A stretch of DNA of 64,000 nucleotides from WHSW01 sp963769945 (GCA_963769945.1 CAVYOA010000013.1:1-64000); one strand, 5' to 3'; shown: positions 34,688-43,721, numbered from the stretch's first letter. Notes: generated by a model from the sequence alone, not told the origin. Made by a program: numbers and translations.

Positions 34688-36106
34688 CTAACGCGCGACC
34701 GAAACGATCCGCTGGCGGGGGCCAGCTCCGCTGATCACGGTGACGTAGGCGCGCTTGTCGGTTAGCGACGTCGACCACAGTGTCCCTCGCCGGTGCGAAA
34801 GCAGCGTGCGCCCCGTCGCACCACGGCCGAGGGCTGCAAGCTTGAGTCGGTCGGCGCGCGCGGTGTGGTGGACGTAGAGCATGCGCTTGCCGTAAAGCGA
34901 CGGATTCGAGAGACCCTCGACCCCGGAGCGAATCAGCGTCGTCTCGCGCGCCTTTCGGCCCTTGGCACCCAGTACCCGCTTGACGATTGAGTTCTCAGCG
35001 CTTGAGGCACGTGCGTAGACGACCCGGTTGCGATCGAGGCTCGGCCGACCGAGCTGAGCAAGGCGACTCGACCTGCCCAGCGACCTCTGCGCGCCCGGGT
35101 TATCCGGATTCTTCAGCTTGCGAGCTCGCAGGTAGTCGCGCCCGTTGCTGTGCGCACGCCAGACGACCCAGTTCTTGGAGATGGTGACGGCGTCTGCCCC
35201 GAGCGCCGGAAAACGACCGATCTCAGACACGTCGAGCGCGCTGAAGACGACAATCTCACCGCCGCGAATCAAGGCGATGCGACCGCCCCCGAGCGCCGGA
35301 TCCTCGCCCGGTAGAACGGTTTCTTTGCCGCCGCGCTCGAGCACACCGGTCCCGTCCGGGCGCTGGAAGACGAAGCCGTCCTCGCGAACACCAGGATCGG
35401 CAGCCGGTCGCACCTCGGTCTCGGCTGCGCCGGCGGGAACGGCAACCAAGAGGGCGGCGGCGCAGCCGGCCAGTGCGATCGCGTCACCGACGCGAAAGCC
35501 GCGGTAGATCGCCGGGCGTTCGGCCATCAGCGTCGTCACGCGAATGCCGAGACTGCGATCTGCGATCGGCGCGATCAGCGCGATTGGCAGCGCCCGCCCG
35601 ATCCCAAAGGCAAGGCCGACGACAACCCCGGTGGCCGGCTCGCCGAGGGCGAAGGCGATTGCCGCCAGGGCGAAGACGCCGAACGTGAGCACGAAGGTCG
35701 TGAAGCCGAGGCCGAGCAGGACTCCGTAGAGCCCTGCGGCGACCGGCATCGGCATCAGGCGCCGCCAGTGCTCGGGTAGCTGGCGTCGCAGCTGCGGCAG
35801 GATCGGCGTGCCGCGGAGCTCGGCGATCGCAGCCGCTAGGGCGATCGCCGCTGCGACGCTGTAGGCGACGCTGCCACCCGCCCCGTGGACGAACTCACCG
35901 GCGAGAGCGAGCAGGCCGAAGGTGATGACGCCGCCGGCCAGCGCCCCAAGCGTGAAGGTGAGACAGGCCGAGAAAGTCGTCGAGCGCCCGCCTCTGTGGC
36001 CGACCGGCCCGATCGTCTCGATCATCGAGAAACCACAAGGCGACCAGGTGCCGGTCAGTCCCGCGACGGCGGCGGAAACCACGAGCGTGATCTCGAGACC
36101 GCCCAT
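34688..36106 (-). CDS. MauF/CcdA-like membrane domain fused to a beta-propeller-like domain
   Basis: 472 aa. Residues about 1-225 form six to seven helices with SPCGFSMIETIGPVGHRGG near the start, resembling MauF and other CcdA/DsbD-type thiol carriers: Cys24 lies in the first helix and a second Cys (LAGCAAALL) in the last. Residues about 230-472 are repetitive beta strands (GFVFQRPDGTGVLERGG, RIALIRGGEIVVFSALD, WVVWRAHSNGRDYLRARKL, RMLYVHHTARADRLKLAALG), like a propeller of the TolB/WD type. Last gene of a three-gene operon with a MauA-like protein and a MauE-thioredoxin fusion. The propeller could stand in for the heavy subunit MauB; that is inference. Confidence 0.7.
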   Translation of the reverse strand: MGGLEITLVVSAAVAGLTGTWSPCGFSMIETIGPVGHRGGRSTTFSACLTFTLGALAGGVITFGLLALAGEFVHGAGGSVAYSVAAAIALAAAIAELRGTPILPQLRRQLPEHWRRLMPMPVAAGLYGVLLGLGFTTFVLTFGVFALAAIAFALGEPATGVVVGLAFGIGRALPIALIAPIADRSLGIRVTTLMAERPAIYRGFRVGDAIALAGCAAALLVAVPAGAAETEVRPAADPGVREDGFVFQRPDGTGVLERGGKETVLPGEDPALGGGRIALIRGGEIVVFSALDVSEIGRFPALGADAVTISKNWVVWRAHSNGRDYLRARKLKNPDNPGAQRSLGRSSRLAQLGRPSLDRNRVVYARASSAENSIVKRVLGAKGRKARETTLIRSGVEGLSNPSLYGKRMLYVHHTARADRLKLAALGRGATGRTLLSHRRGTLWSTSLTDKRAYVTVISGAGPRQRIVSVAR

Positions 36107-36116
36107 CAGCTCGGCC

Positions 36117-36692
36117 TCAACATGGGACCTTCGTCTGGAAGTACATGACGCAGAAGACCTTGCGCCCGCGATAGCAATAGCCCTGAAGCGAGGCGTCGCC
36201 GTTGATGCGCCGGTCTGAGGGCGAGCAGCAGTCGACGAGCTTTCTCACCCGGCCGCCACAGCAGCGATACCAGCCGCCGTCGACCTGGGTCGAGATCCCG
36301 TGGATCCGAGCGGTCTCATCGCAGACGCGGTTTCGCGGGGCAGCGGGCAGCGGTCGCCCGTCGGGATCGCGCAGGACCTCGCCGCTGTCGGCAATCGGCT
36401 CGCCTCGCTTGTTCACGGGGCGGCCGAGGTTGTCCACCGGCTGACCGTCGGCGGCGCGAAGGGGATAGCCGTGACCGTCGATTCGAGGCGTCCCGGTCGG
36501 ATGTGGACACGACCCCGTGGTGTAGATGTGGCCACAGAAGTGGTAGGCGTCGGCCTCCCCCGGCTTCACAGCTTTGGCTACGAGCCCGCCCGCCGTGACC
36601 GTGGTGATAGCAGCGCCGACGCGGGCCAAGAAGCCGCGACGCGAGCTGTTGCCCGCAAGCGATTCGAAGGCTCGCTCGAAGCGGTCAGCCAT
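36117..36692 (-). CDS. TAT-exported Cys-rich protein resembling methylamine dehydrogenase light chain
   Basis: 191 aa. A twin-arginine signal (SSRRGFLARVG, residues 16-26) is followed by a mature region with ten cysteines (HFC, GSC, RVC, RCC, DCC, GYC, VFC, VPC). Size, TAT signal and paired cysteines (YRCCGG) suggest the MauA (PF02975-like) family, which is held by six disulfides. Important difference: only one tryptophan (W141) is present, so the two-Trp TTQ cofactor of true MauA cannot form. A repetitive segment (DGQPVDNLGRPVNKRGEPIA) lies between the cysteine clusters. It overlaps the upstream MauE-like gene by 8 bp. Probable extracellular folded, disulfide-rich protein. Confidence 0.65.
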   Translation of the reverse strand: MADRFERAFESLAGNSSRRGFLARVGAAITTVTAGGLVAKAVKPGEADAYHFCGHIYTTGSCPHPTGTPRIDGHGYPLRAADGQPVDNLGRPVNKRGEPIADSGEVLRDPDGRPLPAAPRNRVCDETARIHGISTQVDGGWYRCCGGRVRKLVDCCSPSDRRINGDASLQGYCYRGRKVFCVMYFQTKVPC

Positions 36693-37590
36693 GGACGCCC
36701 GCTGCGGCGGCCAGCCCGCGTTCGGCGCTGCGGCGCTCGGCGGCGCCAAGCACGCTCTCGAGCTGGACCAGGTTGTTGAAGGTGCCCTTTGCAAGCACCG
36801 TGCCCTCTCGGTCGAGCGCCACTGCGAACGGGCTGCCGGGGATCTCGAGCTCACTCCAAACCGCCGCCTCCTGATGCTCCTCGAAGCTCTCCACCGCGAC
36901 CGTTGGGTCGTTGGCGAGCGCCGAGATCGAGGGCTCGAGCGCCTGGCAGACATGGCACCCGTCGGAGACGAAGACGGCGAGCGCCAGCGACGTCTCGGGC
37001 TCGAATGAAAAACGCTCGACAACGTCGCTGCGCGAACCCAGCCGTGGACCTTCCTCGGCGATTTCCAGCGCTCCCTCAGGGCCTAAGCGCAAACGCAGCA
37101 TGCCGACCTCCCGCGCGAGCGCGAGGACGACGACGGCGAGTCCGGCGCATCCAACCAGCGCCGCAGCAAGGCCAAGGCCGAGCCACTCGTCGGTCGTCAG
37201 CTCACTGCTGGGCAACAGTGTCAGTCCGGCGAAGGCGACCGCGAGCAGCCCGTTGCGCGCAACGGCCGTCCAGCTCACCGTCGAGCGCGCGCCGAAGCAC
37301 GCGCACGGGGCGCCGGCGTTGCCGCGCAGGATCGCGCCGACCATCGTCAGGGCAAACATCGCCATCAACCCGGCCGCCAGCCAAGCGGCCAACTCCGACC
37401 CCGCAATCACCCCGCCGCCGAGTGCCAGCTCGGTGGCGATCAACGATGGGAACACAACCGCCTGCACCCGCCGGTCGAGAATCCCGAAGCTAGCCAGCGC
37501 CGCGCGACTCGATCCCGGAGCGGCAAGCTTCGCCAAACTCGCGCCAATCAAGATCCCGCCAAGGACCAATCGTCCCGCTACCTCGAGCAC
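36685..37590 (-). CDS. MauE-like membrane domain fused to thioredoxin-like domain (MauD-like)
   Basis: 301 aa. Residues 1-160: four-helix MauE/DoxX-type domain (GRLVLGGILIGASLAKLAAP) with the conserved GAPCACFGA (Cys96, Cys98) near helix 4. Residues about 200-285: thioredoxin-like fold with CHVC at 212-215 (VFVSDGCHVCQAL) and the cis-proline loop GSPFAVALDREGTVLAKG. MauE and MauD are separate proteins needed for disulfide formation in MauA in known mau operons; here they are one polypeptide. The GTG start at 37590 follows GGGG. First gene of the operon, overlapping the MauA-like gene. Confidence 0.8.
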   Translation of the reverse strand: MLEVAGRLVLGGILIGASLAKLAAPGSSRAALASFGILDRRVQAVVFPSLIATELALGGGVIAGSELAAWLAAGLMAMFALTMVGAILRGNAGAPCACFGARSTVSWTAVARNGLLAVAFAGLTLLPSSELTTDEWLGLGLAAALVGCAGLAVVVLALAREVGMLRLRLGPEGALEIAEEGPRLGSRSDVVERFSFEPETSLALAVFVSDGCHVCQALEPSISALANDPTVAVESFEEHQEAAVWSELEIPGSPFAVALDREGTVLAKGTFNNLVQLESVLGAAERRSAERGLAAAAGVHG

Positions 37591-37665
37591 GACCCCAAAC
37601 TACCAAGCGCACGAGGCGACTTACCGCGCGTCCACCGTGCGCCGAACGCGTTCGCGCCCGCCGGC

Positions 37666-39165
37666 CTACTTCGGGTCGACGATCTTCACGTTCTCGCAGT
37701 TCTTGGAGATCGTGTCCTTGATGTCACCGACCACACGGTCCTTTCCGGAGCCGCAGTTGACCTTGTCGCGACCGCGCCCCTGAGCCTTGATCGTGTCATC
37801 ACCGGCGTCGCCCTTGACTCGGTCATCTCCGTCTTGGGCGCGGATGGTGTCGTTGCCCTTGTTGCCGGAGAGCTTGTCGTTGCCCGAACCGCCGCGGAGG
37901 ATGTCGCCGCCGTCGTCACCGCCGAGCTTGTCGCCACCGGCCTGTCCGAAGAGGCAATCGGCGGCGTCCTTGCCCTTGATCTTGTCCTTGCCACCGCCGC
38001 CGCGCAGCTGGTCCGTTCGCGGCGTGCCATTGAGCTTGTCGTTCGCTTCGCCGCCCTGAACGTTCGAGCCGTCGATCGTGTTCCCGAAGCACGTCTCTGC
38101 GTAGGGGTCGGGCGGGCAGTCGGGGTCGGCGCCGTCGATCAGTCCGTCTCCATCCTCATCGATCCCGTTGTTGCAAAGCTCGACGGTTCCGGCCACTCTC
38201 GCTGTAAAGCTGATCACTGCCAGGAAGAGGTTGTCGTCACCGGAGGGGTTCGTAGTGTCGATGACGAGCGCATTGTCGCCCTGACTCAGGAACGGCGAGA
38301 GGTTGTAGAGCTCGTCGTCCTCCACCGGATCGGCGGGTGGCGGAGGGGTCGGGTTGTCGATGCTGTCCCCGACGCCCCCGACCGTGATCAACGCGCCGTC
38401 TTCTCCGAGCCCGTCGTCGTAGTTGCCGGCGCAGTTCGCCAGCGGCTGGGTGTTGACGGCGACGGTCGAGAACTGATCCCCACCGCAGCTATGCCCGCCG
38501 ACGGAGTCCTGGAACGAGAATCCGCTGCCCAGCGACATCTGAGCCGCAAAATTCGGCACGGTTTTGTCCAGCGGTGCGGAAAAGTTGAAGACCGTCGAAT
38601 CGCCTGTCTGCTTTGAACCACCATCGAGCACCGCAATCGTGCCGTCGGGAAGAGCGGGGTTCGAAAAAATCACTACAAGGGCGACGCCATCGACGGTCGC
38701 GGGATCGGTGTTCACCGCGAAGTCGGTGATCCCGCCACCACCTCCAACCTTCGAGGCCACCTGGCCCGTGACCTCGGCGCGCGCCGTGGCAAGGCTGCAG
38801 CAGGGCCCAGGCTCCGAGTTCGCCAGGAAATCCATAACGACGGTCGTGCCGTCGAAGTCGAAGGTTCGGTCGGCCGCGCTCGGCGTCGAGTTCTCAAAGT
38901 AGGTCGCATACAGGTAGGCCCGGGTCACCGTGGAGCCAACGGGAACTTCAGCCTGCACCGTGCCCCCGGTACCGTCCTGCCCGAGGCCGTCAGCCGAGTA
39001 CCCGCCCTTGCCGACGAATGTCGCGTTGACCGAGGGGTTCGGCTTGACGAGCTGAAGAGTCGCGTGCGCGACGCCCTCGTGGGCGACCACGAATGTTAGC
39101 GCCAAGAGCAACGTCGACAGCGTCGCCCCTCTGGTGAAGCGAGGTGAACTCGGTCGACTCTTCAT
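37666..39165 (-). CDS. Secreted RTX-repeat (calcium-binding) protein
   Basis: 499 aa. Signal peptide (SSPRFTRGATLSTLLLALTF, cut near VAHA). Residues about 35-330 form a DUF3344-like beta domain (TVTRAYLYATYFENSTPS, FSAPLDKTVPNFAAQMSLG). A thrombospondin-type-3/calcium segment follows (NGIDEDGDGLIDGADPDC). About ten nonapeptide RTX repeats close the protein (GGSGNDKLSGNKGNDTI, GDAGDDTIKAQ). A final disulfide pair (VNCGSG, KNCENV) caps them. Calcium would fold the repeats outside the cell. I start at ATG 39165 with AAGG upstream; a longer frame exists. Adhesive or structural role is a guess. Confidence 0.82.
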   Translation of the reverse strand: MKSRPSSPRFTRGATLSTLLLALTFVVAHEGVAHATLQLVKPNPSVNATFVGKGGYSADGLGQDGTGGTVQAEVPVGSTVTRAYLYATYFENSTPSAADRTFDFDGTTVVMDFLANSEPGPCCSLATARAEVTGQVASKVGGGGGITDFAVNTDPATVDGVALVVIFSNPALPDGTIAVLDGGSKQTGDSTVFNFSAPLDKTVPNFAAQMSLGSGFSFQDSVGGHSCGGDQFSTVAVNTQPLANCAGNYDDGLGEDGALITVGGVGDSIDNPTPPPPADPVEDDELYNLSPFLSQGDNALVIDTTNPSGDDNLFLAVISFTARVAGTVELCNNGIDEDGDGLIDGADPDCPPDPYAETCFGNTIDGSNVQGGEANDKLNGTPRTDQLRGGGGKDKIKGKDAADCLFGQAGGDKLGGDDGGDILRGGSGNDKLSGNKGNDTIRAQDGDDRVKGDAGDDTIKAQGRGRDKVNCGSGKDRVVGDIKDTISKNCENVKIVDPK

Positions 39166-39278
39166 CGTCCGCCTTACATCGCACCGCTCAAGACCTAGCC
39201 GCAACCGAAACCCCCAGTGATAGCCCTCTTGGCCCGTTGCGCGGATCCTATCCCGGCCAGCGCGGAAAAGTCAAACCG

Positions 39279-40310
39279 TCAGCCGATTGCGACCATACGC
39301 TCGATCGGAATCCTCGCCCGAGCAGCTATTTCCGGGGCGACCTTGATCTCGGTCTCGAGGTCGCGCAGCGAATCGCGGACCTTGGGCAGCGTGATCATCT
39401 TCATGTACTTGCAGAAGGCCATCCGGTTGGCCTCGATCAGGTTCGCCTGCGGCGCCGCTTGTTGCAGCGGGTAGAGCATGCCGTTCTCGGTCGCGACGAT
39501 GAACTCACCGTCGGGGTGGCTTTGGACGTGTTCGAGCATGCCCGAAGTCGAGAGCATGTGCACGCCCTCGGAGGAGATGTCGCCCGAAGCGACGTACTCG
39601 AGGGCTTGGGTCGAACAGCCGCACTCGGGATGGATCAAGAACTCGGCTTCGGGGTGCTCGGCGCGGGTGCGGGTGATGTCGTCGGGACGGATGCCGGCGT
39701 GGACGTGGCACTCGCCGTCCCAGACGTGAAAGCGCGCGTAGCGCTGCGGATCGTCGACGAGCCCGGTCTCGCGCGCGACGAAAGCGCCCAGCCACATGTC
39801 AGGGCCGAAGAGGATCTCGGTCTCGGAACCGTGCTCGGCCCAGATGTGCTCGACCACGGACACGGCGTTGGACGACGTGCAGCAGTAGTCGGTCTCTGCT
39901 TTGACCTCAGCAGAGGTATTCACATACATGACGACAACCGCGCCCGGATGTTCGGCCTTCCAGGCGCGAAGCTGATCGGCGTCGATCGAGTCCGAGAGCG
40001 AGCAGCCCGCGTCGGGGTCGGGGATCAGCACCTTTTTCTCAGGCGAGAGAATCGAGGCCGTCTCAGCCATGAAGTGCACGCCGCAGAAAACGATCACCTC
40101 CGCGTCGGTCGAAGCCGCCTCGCGTGAGAGACCCAGCGAGTCGCCCATGTGGTCGGCCACATCCTGGACCTCGGGCACCTGATAGTTGTGGGCGAGGATG
40201 ACCGCGTTTCGCTCGGCGGCGAGCGATCGCACCTCGGCGGAAAGGCGCGTGATCTCGTCTCGCGAAAGCTCCGCGCTCGTGTTCGGTTGAAGTGTCGGCA
40301 GCTCCTGCAT
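39279..40310 (-). CDS. nadA: Quinolinate synthase A
   Basis: 343 aa, NadA: [4Fe-4S] enzyme condensing iminoaspartate and dihydroxyacetone phosphate to quinolinate for NAD synthesis. Motifs: ILAHNYQVPEVQDVADHMGD, VIVFCGVHFMAETASILSP, PDPDAGCSLSDS, VVVMYVNTSAEVKAETDYCC, LIHPECGCSTQAL and NRMAFCKYMKMI. The ATG at 40310 has AGGA 8 nt upstream; an ATG at 40319 would add three residues. nadC, the next pathway enzyme, is 1.4 kb away; nadB is not in the window. It is divergent from mutM. Confidence 0.95.
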   Translation of the reverse strand: MQELPTLQPNTSAELSRDEITRLSAEVRSLAAERNAVILAHNYQVPEVQDVADHMGDSLGLSREAASTDAEVIVFCGVHFMAETASILSPEKKVLIPDPDAGCSLSDSIDADQLRAWKAEHPGAVVVMYVNTSAEVKAETDYCCTSSNAVSVVEHIWAEHGSETEILFGPDMWLGAFVARETGLVDDPQRYARFHVWDGECHVHAGIRPDDITRTRAEHPEAEFLIHPECGCSTQALEYVASGDISSEGVHMLSTSGMLEHVQSHPDGEFIVATENGMLYPLQQAAPQANLIEANRMAFCKYMKMITLPKVRDSLRDLETEIKVAPEIAARARIPIERMVAIG

Positions 40311-40409
40311 CAGCGCCATCCTTCGCTCGTATGTTCGCTTCCTGGGCGCGGGTCCGGTTGACCCGCATCAGTGAGAGCGAATGAACTGCCGCACAGTTTA
40401 CTGAGGTGT

Positions 40410-41259
40410 ATGCCTGAGCTGCCGGAAGTCGAGATCGCTGCCCGACGACTGAACACCGCGATGGCCGGTGCCGAGGTCGAATCGGTGCTGACCCCGGGAA
40501 TGGTCGCGGTCAAGAGCATGACGCCGCCGATCTCCAGCCTCGTCGGCGAGAGCTTCGTCGCGGTCCGGCGAATAGGAAAGATGTTCGTATTGGACCTGAG
40601 CAACGAGCATTCACTGCTCGTCCACCTGATGTCGGCCGGGCGTCTTCAGGTCTTCGACAAGCGCGCCTCGCTGAAGGACCGCCGCTCGCGCATCCTGATC
40701 CGCCTCAGCGACGGCCGCGAGTTGCGGCTGCGCGAGTTCGGGACCAAGCAGCGCGCCTGGGCGAAGCTGATGGCCACGTCTGAGGTCGAAGCGGATGAGA
40801 TGGTGGCGACGCTCGGACCCGGAGGCTTGGCCGGCCCCGCCGCTCGCGGCCCTGCAAGCGGCGATCGACCTGCCGCGCCACCTGCACCCGATGCTCCGCG
40901 ACCAACGAGTGATCTCGGGCATCGGCAGATCCTGGGTCGACGAGGTGCTTTGGCAGGCGAAGCTGGCGCCGTTTCGGAAAGGCAAGGATCTCGCGGCCAA
41001 CGAGGTCGAGCGCCTACACGACGGACTCGCGGTGCTCGGCTCGGCGATCGACACCTACGAGGAGGTGATCGGCGATCAGGTGCCTGACAAGCTGCCGATG
41101 CCACTTCAGGTCCACCGCCGCGAGGGTGAGCCCTGTCCGCGCTGCGCTACCAAGATCGAGGCGGTCTACTTCGCCGAGCACCAGACCAACTACTGCCCTC
41201 AGTGTCAGACCGGCGGGCGCGTGCTCGCCGACCGGCGGCTGTCGCGGTTGCTGAAGTAG
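40410..41259 (+). pseudogene. mutM: Formamidopyrimidine-DNA glycosylase, one frameshift
   Basis: MutM/Fpg with catalytic P2-E3 (MPELPEVE), K57 (RRIGKMFVL) and a C-terminal four-cysteine zinc finger (CPRCATKIEAVYF, NYCPQCQTGG). Helix-two-turn-helix region: DQRVISGIGRSWVDEVLWQA. An extra base in ACCCGGAGG near 40821 moves LGPEAWPAPPLAAL out of frame; the length, one over a multiple of three, supports one insertion. About 282 aa if repaired. It excises oxidised purines (8-oxoG). The same CCCGGAG context is broken in the MFS gene at 11.02 kb, suggesting a systematic error. Confidence 0.88.
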
Positions 41260-41270
41260 CGGCGCCGCGG

Positions 41271-41687
41271 TCAGCCGAGGCCGGCGCGGCGAACTGCGTC
41301 CTCGCGGTCGGGGATGACCTCGAAGCGGATGATCGAGCCATCGCCAAGCTCGACCAGATGGGCGACGCTGGCCGCCACCTCTGCGCCGCTTCCCTTCCCC
41401 TTGACGCGAGTGGTGGCGAAGACGAGCAGGCGATTGGGATCGGGCGTTTCGATGATGCGTTCGATCTCCGGCCGGAAGTACTCGAAGCTGTCCAGGTAGT
41501 TGCCGACAGCCGTTCGGATCGCCGCGTGGCCGTGATGCGGCCCCGGCTCGGGCGCCGAGGGCGCCGTCAGCCAGACGACGTCTTCGGCGACAAAGCCGGC
41601 GAGTAGGGCATCGAGGCTGCCGCTCTCGGCCCAGGTCGCGTACGCGCGCCGCAGGAACTCAACATTCGTCTCGTTCGTTGCGTTCAC
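41271..41687 (-). CDS. SnoaL/NTF2-like protein
   Basis: 138 aa. A cone-shaped alpha+beta barrel pattern (VEFLRRAYATWAESGSLDAL, LLAGFVAEDVVWLTAPS, HHGHAAIRTAVGNYLDSFEY, RLLVFATTRVKGKGSGAEV, AHLVELGDGSIIRFEVI) matches the SnoaL-like NTF2 superfamily. These are small ligand-binding proteins or enzymes of diverse function, so none can be assigned. GTG start just 3 bp from the nadC stop, so it follows nadC in the same transcript. Confidence 0.75.
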   Translation of the reverse strand: MNATNETNVEFLRRAYATWAESGSLDALLAGFVAEDVVWLTAPSAPEPGPHHGHAAIRTAVGNYLDSFEYFRPEIERIIETPDPNRLLVFATTRVKGKGSGAEVAASVAHLVELGDGSIIRFEVIPDREDAVRRAGLG

Positions 41688-41690
41688 TCG

Positions 41691-42561
41691 TCACCCGGCT
41701 TCGGGCTTGAGCAAGAGGCTGAAATCGAGCGCCGGGGCCGAGTGCGTCAGCGCACCGATCGAGATCTGGTCGACGCCCGTGGCCGCGACCGCGGTGACGT
41801 TGGCGAGGGTGATCCCGCCCGATGCCTCGAGCCTGGCGACGCTGCCGGCGTCGTCGCGAGCGGCGACCGCAGCGCGCAGCCCGGCCTCGTCCATGTTGTC
41901 CAGCAGCAATCGGTTGGCGTCCACGGCGAGCGCCTCTGCAACTTCGCCGAGCGCTTGCGCACTCGACCTCGAGCTCGAGCTCGGGATGTGCGGCTCGCGC
42001 GAGCTGGACGGCATGCACGAGGCTGCCGGCAAGCGCGATGTGATTCTCCTTGATCAGGATCGCGTCATAGAGGCCGAGGCGGTGGTTGACACCCCCGCCC
42101 GCTGCCACCGCCGCCTTCTCCAGCGCCCGCAGCCCCGGGGTTGTCTTGCGCGTATCGAGGATCTCGGCGCCGCTGCCGCGCACACACTCAACGAAGCTTG
42201 CCGTCAGCGTCGCGATGCCGGAGAGATGGCCGAGCAGGTTGAGCGCGGTGCGTTCACCCGCAAGTAGGGCGCGCGCCGGGCCGGTGATCGCGACGACGTC
42301 GGCCGGAATCGCCTCGCGCCACTCGCCCTCGTGCGCCAGCACTTCGAATCCGTTGGCGCCAACCTGCGAGAACACCTCGCCCGCGGCATCGAGGCCGAAG
42401 ACCACGCCCGGTTGCTTCTGCACGATCCGCGCCTCGCTGCGGGTGGTCGCCGAGACGATCGCCTCCGAGGTGATGTCGCCGTCGCCGATGTCCTCGGCCA
42501 GCGTGCGAGCTACGAGCTCGCTCAACGACCTCGGTTGCGCGCTGTGAGCCTCCCGGCTCAA
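41691..42561 (-). pseudogene. nadC: Nicotinate-nucleotide pyrophosphorylase, one frameshift
   Basis: QPRTase converting quinolinate to nicotinate mononucleotide. N-terminal LVARTLAEDIGDGDITSE, ALNLLGHLSGIATLTASFVE, ILDTRKTTPGLRALEKAAV, GGGVNHRLGLYDAILIKENH. Near 41963 the frame shifts (EVE to AQALGEVAEALAVDANRLLL), then DNMDEAGLRAAV, LEASGGITLANV and GVDQISIGALTHSAPALDFS. The length is one over a multiple of three, i.e. one extra base. The start is TTG at 42561 overlapping the FIST gene stop (TTGA), or TTG at 42525 with GAGG 3 nt before it. Confidence 0.85.
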
Positions 42562-43721
42562 CTCGCCCTGGGAAACACGGCCATCGTTGCGGTGAAGCCA
42601 TGCAGGAAGTTGCGCCCGCCAACGGGCCCGATCTCGCCGGCGCAGAAGAAGCCGGCGGCGGGGGCGCCGAGCGCATCGTCGAGGGCGCCGGCATCGTGGT
42701 CGGGAACGTCGAACATGTTCGAGCCGCGGCCGTTGCATGTGAACAGCAGGGCACCGGCGGCCCCGTCGGCGCCGAGCGCCAGCGACTGTGCTCGCAGCGC
42801 GTCGCGCAGGTCCTCGTCGGCGGTGGCGCCATCGCGCACGTGCATGCGCACCGTCTGGCCGACGCGAACGCGATCGCCGAGCACGAGCGTGCCTTTGTCG
42901 GGGTCGGCGCCGATGATCGGGCGCACGAGAAAGTCGCCGCGCTCGTACTCAGGCTGGTTCTCGTCGATGACGACGCCCAGCATCAGTCCCTGGGCGACGA
43001 GCTGCTGCTGCTCTGGGTCGAGCCCTGCGATCGCGTCACGTAGGCGCACGATCGCCGGCTCCGATGCGAGTTGCTCGATCACGTTCGCGTGTGCGGCCGT
43101 CACTGTCATCTCCGGACCGATCGGCGTGGCGCCCTGCGAGACACAGGGAACCATCGCGACCCCGTCCAACGAGCAGGCGACCGCGCCGCCGTGAAGAACC
43201 TCGCCCTCGCGAAAGAGCACGGCCGAGCCGGCGGCCGCGGCGCTCGAGAGGCCACCGAGCACGGGCATTCCAGGCCGGCGCTCGTTGAGCACGGAGAGCA
43301 ATGCCTCGGCGCTGAAGGTGTAGGGATCGGCGAGCACGACCAGCGCCTCGCCCAGTCCGTCGACCTCGGGCAGCCCGTTCAGCGTGCGCCCGCCGTCGGC
43401 CGGCTCGACCTCGAAGTGATGGGTGGCGATATCGCCGTCCGGCGCCGACAGGGCCCAGACCGCCGCCCCGGGGCCGGTCTCCATCTCGCGGCCGGCGCCG
43501 AGTACGCCGCCGGCACCACAGCCGATCAGCGAACGCGGGGCAAGTCGCGCGTGAACCTCAGAGAGGATCGTCTTCGCATGGCCAAGGTGGGGTGCGGCGG
43601 CAAAGACGATCGCGAGATCGCACTGAGTCCCGAGCCCGTTCGCCGCCGAGTCGGCGGCGGCGGCAAATGCCTCGACGGGATCGAGCTCATCCGAGACACC
43701 AACCGCGATGCTCACCGCCAT
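42558..43721 (-). CDS. FIST-domain (ligand-sensing) protein
   Basis: 387 aa. FIST_N (about residues 15-215; DLAIVFAAAPHLGHAKTILS, SLIGCGAGGVLGAG, VLGGLSSAAAAGSAVLF) and FIST_C (about 225-370; QLVAQGLMLGVVIDENQPEY, RGDFLVRPIIGADPDKG, LLFTCNGRGSNMF, GFFCAGEIGPVGGRNFLHGF). FIST proteins are predicted sensors of small molecules, possibly amino acids; they are often linked to kinase or cyclase systems, which are not seen here. Its stop overlaps the nadC start, so it is the first gene of a FIST-nadC-SnoaL operon. Confidence 0.85.
   Translation of the reverse strand: MAVSIAVGVSDELDPVEAFAAAADSAANGLGTQCDLAIVFAAAPHLGHAKTILSEVHARLAPRSLIGCGAGGVLGAGREMETGPGAAVWALSAPDGDIATHHFEVEPADGGRTLNGLPEVDGLGEALVVLADPYTFSAEALLSVLNERRPGMPVLGGLSSAAAAGSAVLFREGEVLHGGAVACSLDGVAMVPCVSQGATPIGPEMTVTAAHANVIEQLASEPAIVRLRDAIAGLDPEQQQLVAQGLMLGVVIDENQPEYERGDFLVRPIIGADPDKGTLVLGDRVRVGQTVRMHVRDGATADEDLRDALRAQSLALGADGAAGALLFTCNGRGSNMFDVPDHDAGALDDALGAPAAGFFCAGEIGPVGGRNFLHGFTATMAVFPRAS

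Noticed and set aside
36117..36692. Functional methylamine dehydrogenase light chain with TTQ
   Set aside because: Only one tryptophan is present, whereas TTQ needs two. I keep the family resemblance but not the function.
37780..38060. Tandem DNA repeats
   Set aside because: They are the 27-bp coding units of RTX nonapeptide repeats in the secreted protein.
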